From: Streptococcus suis
Lineage (GTDB): Bacteria; Bacillota; Bacilli; Lactobacillales; Streptococcaceae
Reading direction: 5' to 3'
DNA: 64,000 nucleotides
Assembly: GCA_002831545.1 (NCBI GenBank)
Contig: CP025095.1
Span: 248,001 to 312,000 of the forward strand
Below the pieces are notes generated by a model that did not search any database, was not told the origin of the DNA, and was given only the letters and a program-made list of their open reading frames with translations. Shown here in pieces: positions 1 to 6,397 of the stretch. Each line of letters opens with the position of its first letter. Position 1 is the first letter of the stretch. The position numbers were made by a program, and so were the translations under genes.

Positions 1-2
1 AT

Positions 3-209
3 GCTGTACTTTTGGAAGAACAGGCTAAATTGGCTCAACTTGAGCAAGCATGGTTGAACGCTGGTGGTAACCCAGAAAACCCAGGTAACGCAGCTCCAGC
101 AGCAGATGCAGCAGCTAACGGTAACGGTAAAGCAGCAGCTAAAACTGTAGCAGCAGCTAAAACTGAAACTGGTGCTAAAACACTTCCAAAAACAAGCGCA
201 GCTAAATAA
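3..209 (+). CDS. C-terminal end of an LPKT-motif cell-wall protein (5' partial)
   Basis: The reading frame is open from the window edge (Ala codon at 3), so only the last 68 residues are visible and the true start lies outside. The piece begins with a Leu/Glu/Ala-rich, probably helical stretch. A low-complexity Ala/Asn/Gly/Lys linker follows, of the kind that spans a cell wall. The protein ends TLPKTSAAK and then stops. LPKT resembles a sortase motif, but no hydrophobic segment or positively charged tail follows, unlike ordinary LPXTG proteins. This fits the streptococcal LPKTxAVK-type surface proteins that pair with a dedicated class B sortase. Such a sortase lies 70 bp downstream, after a terminator. 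The role of the full protein cannot be told from this end. Confidence 0.8.
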   Translation, partial: AVLLEEQAKLAQLEQAWLNAGGNPENPGNAAPAADAAANGNGKAAAKTVAAAKTETGAKTLPKTSAAK

Positions 210-230
210 TTAGTTCAAGCTTAAGAATTT

Positions 231-262
231 AAAGTTGCCTATTTCAGGCAACTTTATTTTTT
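231..262 (+). terminator. Rho-independent terminator after the LPKT protein
   Basis: A 9-bp stem (AAAGTTGCC / GGCAACTTT) closes a 7-nt loop and is followed by a T-rich run. It lies between the LPKT protein and the sortase, so the sortase is expressed by read-through or from its own promoter. Confidence 0.8.
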
Positions 263-278
263 ATAGGTGATATGAAAA

Positions 279-1115
279 ATGAAAAAATTACAAAATAATA
301 AACTGATTTTAGCGCTCTTGAGCCTGCTGGCCGTCTTTACGATTGCAATCGGAGGATTCTTCCTTATTAATGGCGGTGGCTCATCAAAAGGCACTAGTAG
401 TAACCCAACATCAACAGTCCAGTCAACCTCATCTGGAGCTCAAGCTTATCAACTCACAGATGAAGAGAAGAAAAGTCTAACGGAGCAGTTTGATGGCTTA
501 AAAGCGATTAACAGCGATACCATTGCCTATGTTTATGGACCTGGTACAAAATTGGACGAGCCTGTTGTACAAACGACTGATAACTCAACCTATCTATCAA
601 AATTATTTGACGGTTCAGGTGAAGATCCATTCATGGGTACTGTTTTCATGGATATGGACAACAAGAGTGATTTCTCAGATCAATTGACTTGGCTTTTCGG
701 TCACGCTCGTGGTTCAAAGGTTCCAGATAGCCGTATGTTCAACGATGTTAACTACTATGATGACCAAACATTCTTTAATGAACATCCATTCGTTGTCATC
801 CGTACTCCTGAGAAGATTCACTATTATCAAGCTGCATTCATGATTATCGTCCCTGAAAGTACAGCCTTCTATCGTACAAGCTTTGACAACAATCAGCAGT
901 TCGTTGAGCAATTGACAGCTGTCCGCGAAGGTGCCGTTACCAAAAACGACGCAATTACGATTAATGAATCAGACAAATACGTTGTCTTGTCTACTTGTCG
1001 TGAAGATGACGTAACGATTCGTGCTAACCTCTACCTTCGTGAAGTACCAGAGTCAGAACTAGCTGACTTCGTTGCTACAAATAAAGACAAACTTACCTAC
1101 GTACCAACTCGCTAA
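279..1115 (+). CDS. Class B sortase, probably specific for LPKT-type substrates
   Basis: This 278-residue transpeptidase should act outside the membrane, cutting the LPKT motif and joining the substrate to the cell wall. An N-terminal signal anchor spans about residues 9-31, followed by a Ser/Thr/Gly-rich linker to about 55. The catalytic domain shows the class B layout: His142 in LFGHARGS, Cys240 in VVLSTCRED and Arg248. An AGGTGAT ribosome site precedes the ATG. The neighbour upstream ends in LPKTSAAK, which makes it the obvious substrate. A strong terminator follows directly, so the pair is a self-contained locus. Family assignment is firm; substrate specificity is inferred from adjacency and motif. 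Confidence 0.88.
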   Translation: MKKLQNNKLILALLSLLAVFTIAIGGFFLINGGGSSKGTSSNPTSTVQSTSSGAQAYQLTDEEKKSLTEQFDGLKAINSDTIAYVYGPGTKLDEPVVQTTDNSTYLSKLFDGSGEDPFMGTVFMDMDNKSDFSDQLTWLFGHARGSKVPDSRMFNDVNYYDDQTFFNEHPFVVIRTPEKIHYYQAAFMIIVPESTAFYRTSFDNNQQFVEQLTAVREGAVTKNDAITINESDKYVVLSTCREDDVTIRANLYLREVPESELADFVATNKDKLTYVPTR

Positions 1116-1128
1116 GAGCGATACGAAA

Positions 1129-1160
1129 CATCTGAAAGAATATCTTTCAGGTGTTTTTTT
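1129..1160 (+). terminator. Terminator after the sortase
   Basis: An 11-bp stem (CATCTGAAAGA / TCTTTCAGGTG, one G-T pair) with a 3-nt loop is followed by seven T residues. Confidence 0.85.
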
Positions 1161-1216
1161 GTATTGAAATCATCTCGAAATACGAAAATAGCCGCTAGAC
1201 CATTTTCTAGCGACTG

Positions 1217-1347
1217 TATTATGCTTTGAATCCTCCATATATTCGGTTTGGAAATCGTGTTGAAAATCAGTAACGTTATCTAGAATGAAGTTGGTAGCAA
1301 TAGAGATATAGTTAAATGAAACAAAATCAGTACATTTATGATATAAT
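1217..1347. repeat. Left copy of the 131-bp target duplication of IS1634-type element A
   Basis: These 131 bases recur exactly at 3318..3448 and bracket the IS at 1348..3317. The copy contains the 3' part of the Rpn tail fragment and the left end of the IS630 element, including its TATAAT (1342..1347). The IS begins CCC at the very next base. The duplicate therefore arose when the IS inserted, after the IS630 element was already present. Confidence 0.85.
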
Positions 1348-3317
1348 CCCGTCTTTGACAGTTTTACAAGACAAAAAACCTCCCTAACCCTATGCATATC
1401 AAGGGTTTAGCGAGGTTTTCTTTTTATATCAAAAATGCGTACTTTTTCTCGATTTTGACGATTGTAAAATTTTTTTCATCTTTTTTTCGCTTAGAATTTG
1501 ATAATCACTTCTGAATCCAAATGTCTGATGCAGCTGGTCAGTAATAGCCGTCCGAGTGTAGTTAGGTAGATAACCAAAACCAGGCAGATACTTAAAGGTG
1601 TATGAACGTAAGGTTTCAATGAGTTCAGTACATGTGAATTGCTTCTGAACCGCCAGCTCTAAGTAACGATAGAGTATAAGAGCAAGAAAGCAAGTTGTAA
1701 AGTGAGCAGAAATGCGATCTTCTCGACTTAAATAAACTGGTCTAGCTTTCAATTCATGCTTCATAATACGGAAACATTCTTCAATTTCCCATCTTCTCTG
1801 ATTAATGGAAACAATGGTCTCAATCGTATCGTCTAAGTTTGTTGTTACCGCATAAATTCCATCAAATCTAGCTTCAGAAACAATTCGTTCTTCATCCAAC
1901 TCAATAAACGTTTTCTCAGCTATTTCTCCATCCCTTGTTGTCTCTGTTACTTTTAGGAAACGCTTAGGATCTGTAGATTGTTTCTTCTTGTAGTCAGCTG
2001 GTTTTCCAATCCATTTTGAGGCACGTTGAATCTGGCGTTCGCGTATCTTTCTTTGGTAATCTCTGTATTTAGCTGAGAAGGTTACAATCAATCGTTGGTC
2101 TTCTAGCCCATCTTGTGGTAAGGGGCATTCTTTGTAAAAGACTTGTCTATAGAGAAAGTCTTGATTACTTTCATCTAGTGCAGAAATATCATAGAATGTC
2201 TCGGACTTATCTCCCATCAACCGCCAACCTGTAGAAGCTGTAGCCCAGTCTTTGTCTTCTTTCTTTAACTTTTTGATAGATTGAGTTGTGACAAAGGCTC
2301 TCCCGCTGATATTATTGTAGCGTTTGTTTCCAATAGAAGATAGTCCAGCATCTGTACAGACCACAAATTGAGCTTTTTCAAAATCCTTGATAATCTTCTT
2401 CTCCAAAGGTTTCATAGTCGTTTGTTCATTCGTATTACCAGGTGTGACGGAGAAAGCTAATGGAATTCCTTGAGAATCCATAAACAGCCCCATTTGAACG
2501 ATTGGATTCGGTCGATGTTCCTTAGAATAGCCATATTGTCTCAGTTGCCCCTCCTCATCTTCTTCCTCAATTTCGAAATAGAAATTTGTACAGTCGTAAT
2601 AGAGGACATCAGTTTTACGAGAGGAAAGTGCAGTTGAGTTTTTATAGAGTTGTTCTTGAATAAAGTCAGTTTCTTTGGCAATAATTTCTAATCCTCGGTA
2701 GAGGTGCTGGAGTTCCAGAGTTTTAGGTTCTAGGAGAGTTTGTGAAAAATGAGCAGTAGACCGTTTAGAGGATGGGAATAGGATTCTGCCGTAGAGGAGA
2801 CGAGAAAGAATGGTATCTAAGTGAAAACTAAAGTGATACCTCTTCTGAATATCTTGACAGATTTTATCCAATCCCAACTGATAATAGATATTCTGTAGAA
2901 ATAAATATCCCCCATGATATTCATTTCGTTGATTTTGTTTCAACTGTTTATTCTCATGAAGTTTGACTAATATTTCTTGTTTATCTTCTTTATCAAGTTC
3001 GGTTAACTCTTTAGCCCGCAATTTTGCCCATTCCATTGGTTCCATTTCGGGATGTAGCTGTTGAAGAGTTTCATGATTGCCGAGATTTTCGACAATGGTT
3101 GATGTCCGTTTGTTTCCGACCTTGATATCTTTGATAATGGCATAGTTGATAGTATTTTTAGATACTGATTTTTTAACTCTCATGGATTCGCACCTCACTC
3201 TATTATACCACAGTACGAGAAAGTACGCAATAAAAATGTGCGAGAATTTGACAAAAAAATAGCGTCACATCAACGTTTGTGACACTTTTGGTGGTTTCAA
3301 ACTGTCAAACTCCCGGG
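1348..3317 (-). mobile_element. IS1634-family insertion sequence, copy A (1,970 bp)
   Basis: The element starts CCCG and ends CGGG. Its ends share an imperfect inverted repeat, with TTTGACAGTTT near both termini. One transposase gene fills it on the minus strand. It is flanked by 131-bp perfect direct repeats. Members of the IS1634 family, first described in Mycoplasma mycoides, are known for long, variable-length duplications, which fits. It differs clearly in protein sequence from copy B at 20204..22120, so the two are separate lineages rather than recent sisters. Confidence 0.85.
1429..3183 (-). CDS. IS1634-family transposase (copy A)
   Basis: A 584-residue DDE transposase of the IS4 superfamily. 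The DDE regions are recognisable: YYDCTNFYFE near residue 200, VCTDAGLSS near 280, and a C-terminal RRWEIEECFRIMK block matching the family's Y-(2)R-(3)E-(6)K signature. KEHRPNPIVQMGLFMD is shared almost word for word with copy B. The ATG at 3183 was chosen over the GTG at 3198 because a GAGGTG ribosome site overlaps the GTG and is well spaced for the ATG. The gene looks intact, so the element may still be mobile. Confidence 0.85.
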   Translation of the reverse strand: MRVKKSVSKNTINYAIIKDIKVGNKRTSTIVENLGNHETLQQLHPEMEPMEWAKLRAKELTELDKEDKQEILVKLHENKQLKQNQRNEYHGGYLFLQNIYYQLGLDKICQDIQKRYHFSFHLDTILSRLLYGRILFPSSKRSTAHFSQTLLEPKTLELQHLYRGLEIIAKETDFIQEQLYKNSTALSSRKTDVLYYDCTNFYFEIEEEDEEGQLRQYGYSKEHRPNPIVQMGLFMDSQGIPLAFSVTPGNTNEQTTMKPLEKKIIKDFEKAQFVVCTDAGLSSIGNKRYNNISGRAFVTTQSIKKLKKEDKDWATASTGWRLMGDKSETFYDISALDESNQDFLYRQVFYKECPLPQDGLEDQRLIVTFSAKYRDYQRKIRERQIQRASKWIGKPADYKKKQSTDPKRFLKVTETTRDGEIAEKTFIELDEERIVSEARFDGIYAVTTNLDDTIETIVSINQRRWEIEECFRIMKHELKARPVYLSREDRISAHFTTCFLALILYRYLELAVQKQFTCTELIETLRSYTFKYLPGFGYLPNYTRTAITDQLHQTFGFRSDYQILSEKKMKKILQSSKSRKSTHF

Positions 3318-3448
3318 TATTATGCTTTGAATCCTCCATATATTCGGTTTGGAAATCGTGTTGAAAATCAGTAACGTTATCTAGAATGAAGTTGGTAGCA
3401 ATAGAGATATAGTTAAATGAAACAAAATCAGTACATTTATGATATAAT
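3318..3448. repeat. Right copy of the 131-bp target duplication of element A
   Basis: Identical to 1217..1347 at an offset of 2,101 bases. It ends exactly at the TATAAT (3443..3448) that drives the IS630 transposase, so that promoter was regenerated intact by the insertion. Confidence 0.85.
3443..3448 (+). promoter_or_regulatory. Extended -10 of a leaderless IS630 transposase gene
   Basis: TGATATAAT lies only six bases before the ATG at 3455, so transcription should start at or next to the ATG. No ribosome site fits in that space. The same spacing is seen in IS1634-type copy B at 20311..20316. Confidence 0.5.
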
Positions 3449-3454
3449 GTATTT

Positions 3455-3805
3455 ATGGCATATTCATTAGATTTTCGTAAAAAAGTTCTCGCATACTGTG
3501 AGAAAACCGGCAGTATTACTGAAGCATCTGTTGTTTTCGATATTTCACGGAACACCATCTATCAATGGCTAAAATTAATGGAGACTACTGGCGAACTTCA
3601 TCATCAAGTTAAGGGAACCAAACCAAGAAAAGTGGATAGAGATAAATTAAAGAATTATCTTGAAACTCATCCAGATGCTTATTTGACTGAAATAGCTTCT
3701 GAATTTGACTGTCATCCAACTGCTATTCATTACGCTCTCAAAGCTATGGGATATACTCGAAAAAAAAGAGCAGCACCTACTACGAACAAGACCCTGAAAA
3801 AGTAG
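3455..3805 (+). CDS. IS630 transposase, N-terminal frame (orfA)
   Basis: These 116 residues form the DNA-binding half. Two helix-turn-helix segments are visible, around TEASVVFDISRNTIYQWLKL and LTEIASEFDCHPTAIHYALK, as in IS630-Spn1. The frame ends shortly after a run of eight A residues at 3760..3767. A -1 slip there joins it to the catalytic frame, giving RKKKSSTYYEQDPEKV across the junction. Full-length transposase is therefore probably made by programmed -1 frameshifting, as known for this group. Confidence 0.85.
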   Translation: MAYSLDFRKKVLAYCEKTGSITEASVVFDISRNTIYQWLKLMETTGELHHQVKGTKPRKVDRDKLKNYLETHPDAYLTEIASEFDCHPTAIHYALKAMGYTRKKRAAPTTNKTLKK

Positions 3806-4302
3806 AACTGTTCCTGAAAGAATTGAATAACTTAAGCCACTTGACTCCTGTTTATATTGACGAGACAGGGTTTGAGACATATTTTCATCGAGAATATGGT
3901 CGCTCTTTGAAAGGTCAGTTGATAAAAGGTAAGGTATCTGGAAGAAGATACCAGCGGATATCTTTAGTGGTAGGTCTCATAAACAGTGCGCTTACAGCTC
4001 CAATGACATACAAAGATACTATGACTAGCGACTTTTTTGAAGCTTGGTTCAAAACGTTCTTACTCCCCAATTTAGAGACACCATGCGTTATCATTATGGA
4101 TAACGCAAAGTTTCATAGGATGAGCAAGCTAAAAGATTTATGCGAAGAGCAGGGGCATAGACTGTTACCACTTCCTCCTTACTCACCTGAGTATAATCCT
4201 ATTGAGAAAACATGGGCTCATATCAAAAAACACCTCAGAAAAGTATTGCCGAATTGCGATAGTTTCCTTGAGGCACTTTTGTCCTGCTCTTGTTTCAGTT
4301 GA
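3769..4302 (+). CDS. IS630 transposase, catalytic frame (orfB)
   Basis: The C-terminal DDE half of the same transposase, read in the -1 frame after the A8 slip site. It contains the three acidic motifs of the Tc1/IS630 class: VYIDETGF, IIMDNAKFH and PPYSPEYNPIEKTWA. It ends where IS630-Spn1 transposases usually end, just inside the right inverted repeat. The first internal ATG is at 3823, but the useful product is the orfA-orfB fusion. No stop or gap is seen, so the element looks potentially active. Confidence 0.82.
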   Translation, partial: SSTYYEQDPEKVELFLKELNNLSHLTPVYIDETGFETYFHREYGRSLKGQLIKGKVSGRRYQRISLVVGLINSALTAPMTYKDTMTSDFFEAWFKTFLLPNLETPCVIIMDNAKFHRMSKLKDLCEEQGHRLLPLPPYSPEYNPIEKTWAHIKKHLRKVLPNCDSFLEALLSCSCFS

Positions 4303-4305
4303 CTA

Positions 4306-4427
4306 TAGTTTCCGCAGGAATCCTAGCCTTCAACATCCGTTTCAACGTTTTGATCTTTTCATTTCTGATGCCCTTCTCTTTACCTTCATCATATTTGATC
4401 TGCATGGTTTCAAAGTAGTTGACTGCG
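4306..4427 (-). pseudogene. Orphan alternative C-terminal tail of an Rpn-family nuclease, cut by IS630
   Basis: Read on the minus strand just after the Rpn stop codon, this segment encodes AVNYFETMQIKYDEGKEKG and continues to KARIPAETI, where the IS630 element interrupts it. The frame resumes at 3409 downwards (SIATNFILDN) and runs through the 131-bp repeat to a TGA at 1170 in the left copy. It has no start of its own. It shares about 30 bp with the same region of the intact tail (4389..4423 against 4612..4645) and then diverges. It looks like a spare tail that could be swapped in by recombination; that role is inferred. Confidence 0.6.
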
Positions 4428-5387
4428 TTAGTTTTCGTATTCACCCCATTCCTTTAAACTAATTTTTTTCCGTAAAACTTTCACTTCTTCAATAGGTATA
4501 TTCATTACGAGTGCTATGTTTTCGTCAGAATTTCCAGCCTGAAACATAGCAAGAAGGATTTCTTGAGTTTTTTGCTCAATTCCTATTTTTACACCTTCCT
4601 TTTGCCCTTCTTCATATTTAATCTGCATGGTTTCAAAGTAGTTTGCAGCGTTTCGGTTCCACGTATGAATCATTTCTTGTTCCTCCCTTGTCCAATTTTT
4701 GATATTCAACAGATATTCAGCCTTCTGAATGACCCTGATTTGTTTTTGGCTAAATTTTCTATTAGCGAAAAATTCCAACCATAGCTGTTGTTTGGTATTG
4801 ATTTTTCCATGTCCAAGTTTTTTTCAATTCCACGATAACCATCTCAAAAGGGGTTCTTAACTGTTTGGAATTGTCAAAAGAAAGTTTCAAAGCCTGCCCC
4901 GTTTCGGAATCTGAGATGACAAATGAACGAACAGGTCGTTTATCATCAAAGTAGTTGCTTCCTACTAAGGCAATACCATAAACGGGTTGGATTTTATCGT
5001 ACATTTCGTGGGTTTTTGCGACTTTTTGTCGGACATTTGGTAGATTTTTACCAGATGTTGGCAAATGTAGATCCACAATCGTTTCAAAAATCCTTGTTGG
5101 TGTGCAACTTGAATTTCAATAATGACCTGTGTATCGTCCTCTAAAGAGGCAAGTACATATACAGTAGTGCTAAAATAACCTTCCTGTTCGATTTTTAAGT
5201 CAGCCACCGTACCATTCAGAATGGTGACTTTTTGGGGACGGAAGCCTAGAAAGGCTTCGATGAATTCAGTGGTTACTTCTGAATCACTGAATACTTTTTT
5301 GGCAGCTATATCCATCATTGGGTTGATACGTTGTCTTCTTCTGCTCATTAATTTCTCCGAATTCATTTGATAGAGGATGGTCCTCAT
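4428..5387 (-). pseudogene. Rpn-family recombination-promoting nuclease / PD-(D/E)XK transposase-like gene, double frameshift
   Basis: The N-terminal part (NPMMDIAAKKVF, then EDDTQVIIEIQVAHQ with the E-x-Q core of the PD-(D/E)XK fold) is typical of the Rpn family, which nicks or cuts DNA and promotes recombination. The frame is lost at a five-T run (5045..5049), consistent with a one-base deletion. The middle part (MYDKIQPVYGIALVGSNYF) follows in the next frame. The original frame is regained at another five-T run (4802..4806), consistent with an insertion, giving QQLWLEFFANRKF. Read together, the pieces make a protein of about 315 residues. Either the gene is dead, or the two homopolymer indels are read errors. 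Confidence 0.75.
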
Positions 5388-5472
5388 AGTACATATTCGA
5401 AAAATAGAGCAACTTTACCTAAGTAAATTATAGCACAACTAATCCAATTTTTTGATAATCTTAAACAAAAAA

Positions 5473-5496
5473 CTGCTAGAATAGTTGTCTAGCGGG
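5473..5496 (-). terminator. Possible minus-strand terminator hairpin
   Basis: CTGCTAGA and TCTAGCGG pair across an 8-nt loop, with a T-rich run on the minus strand. A similar hairpin (CGCTAGA / TCTAGCG) lies at 1191..1211 near the end of the Rpn tail. The rest of 5388..5560 shows no gene. Confidence 0.4.
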
Positions 5497-5561
5497 CTGT
5501 TAGATTCTTATGGTATATTTGTTTGGTGACTATCAAAGACTGGTATTTCCTTCATACATAA

Positions 5562-5590
5562 AAAGCGAACTGAGGTTGTTCAGTTCGCTT
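5562..5590 (-). terminator. Terminator after the lipoprotein gene
   Basis: An 11-12 bp perfect stem (AAGCGAACTGA / TCAGTTCGCTT) lies just 3' of the minus-strand lipoprotein stop, with T residues beyond. Confidence 0.8.
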
Positions 5591-5596
5591 AAATGG

Positions 5597-6292
5597 TTAT
5601 TCGGCTTTTTCGAGTGTTACCAACACTTTGGGTTCGGATACTAGGTCATATTTTGCTTCGATTGATGAATCAAAAGGATTTCCCCACATAACAACCTTGT
5701 ATTGTCCACCTTCTAGGATAAATCCTGGTGCAATTCTTCCTCCTAATCCAGTCATTCCAGGGAGAAGAGCCGAATATTCCCCCTCTGCCTCGCGGATTAG
5801 GTAGTGGTTTGGAGCATATTCAACTAGATCTGTAACTCGGGCTGTGTAGGTATGGATGAGGTGTTCTCCTTCCTCGTTTTCACTAAGTCGAAAATCTTCA
5901 TAAGTAGTAAAGGTACCGTCTGCGCTGATAGTTACCTCAATATTACGCGCTTGTTGGCTACTTCCTTGCCATTTTCCAACTAGACTGTCGGGAATAGTGG
6001 TAGCTGGTAGGGTTAGGAGCTGAGTGTGAGTCGTTTCGGTGCTTAGGACACTTTCTTCGACTTGAGAGTTCTGAGTTTCCTGGTTTTGTTGACTAGCCTC
6101 TGCTGATGAATTGGCTTCAGTTGTAGTTTCTTGGGAACTAGCAGGCTTGGAGGAACTAGTCTGCTTGGTGCTTGCTTGGGTCGTTTTACTGGTGGTTGCT
6201 TCTGTCAAGCTTTTTTGTTTTTTTGCTGAACAAGCTGTCAATAGACAGGTTACAGAGAGCAACAATACTGAGTAGTTGAATATCTTTTTCAT
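5597..6292 (-). CDS. Putative lipoprotein with Ser/Thr-rich linker
   Basis: 231 residues. A type II signal peptide ends in the lipobox LTAC (lipidated Cys21), so the protein should be tethered to the outer face of the membrane. Residues about 25-95 are a Ser/Thr/Gln/Glu-rich linker. The C-terminal part (from about PDSLVGKWQGS) looks like a small beta-rich domain: GKW at its start, then alternating hydrophobic strands such as IEVTISADGTFTTYEDF, similar in style to streptococcal lipoproteins of unknown function. It is a single gene with its own terminator. No substrate or partner can be named. Confidence 0.75.
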   Translation of the reverse strand: MKKIFNYSVLLLSVTCLLTACSAKKQKSLTEATTSKTTQASTKQTSSSKPASSQETTTEANSSAEASQQNQETQNSQVEESVLSTETTHTQLLTLPATTIPDSLVGKWQGSSQQARNIEVTISADGTFTTYEDFRLSENEEGEHLIHTYTARVTDLVEYAPNHYLIREAEGEYSALLPGMTGLGGRIAPGFILEGGQYKVVMWGNPFDSSIEAKYDLVSEPKVLVTLEKAE

Positions 6293-6397
6293 TTGTTCTT
6301 ACCTCCGCTTATAAACAGAGTATAACAAATAAAAACAAGTTCGTCAACACAAAATTGTAATGTTTGTAACATTTTTGTAACAAAAGAAATATTTTTG

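Larger units (their letters stand above)
3410..4305 (+). mobile_element. IS630-family element, IS630-Spn1-like (about 0.9 kb)
   Basis: The ends are inverted repeats: TATAGTTAAATGAAAC at 3408 and TATAGTCAACTGAAAC read on the minus strand from 4307. Both sit on a TA dinucleotide, as expected for IS630/Tc1-type elements. Removing the element at TA joins the flanking Rpn tail codons into one open frame (AETISIATNF), which supports these boundaries. It carries two overlapping reading frames. Confidence 0.85.
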
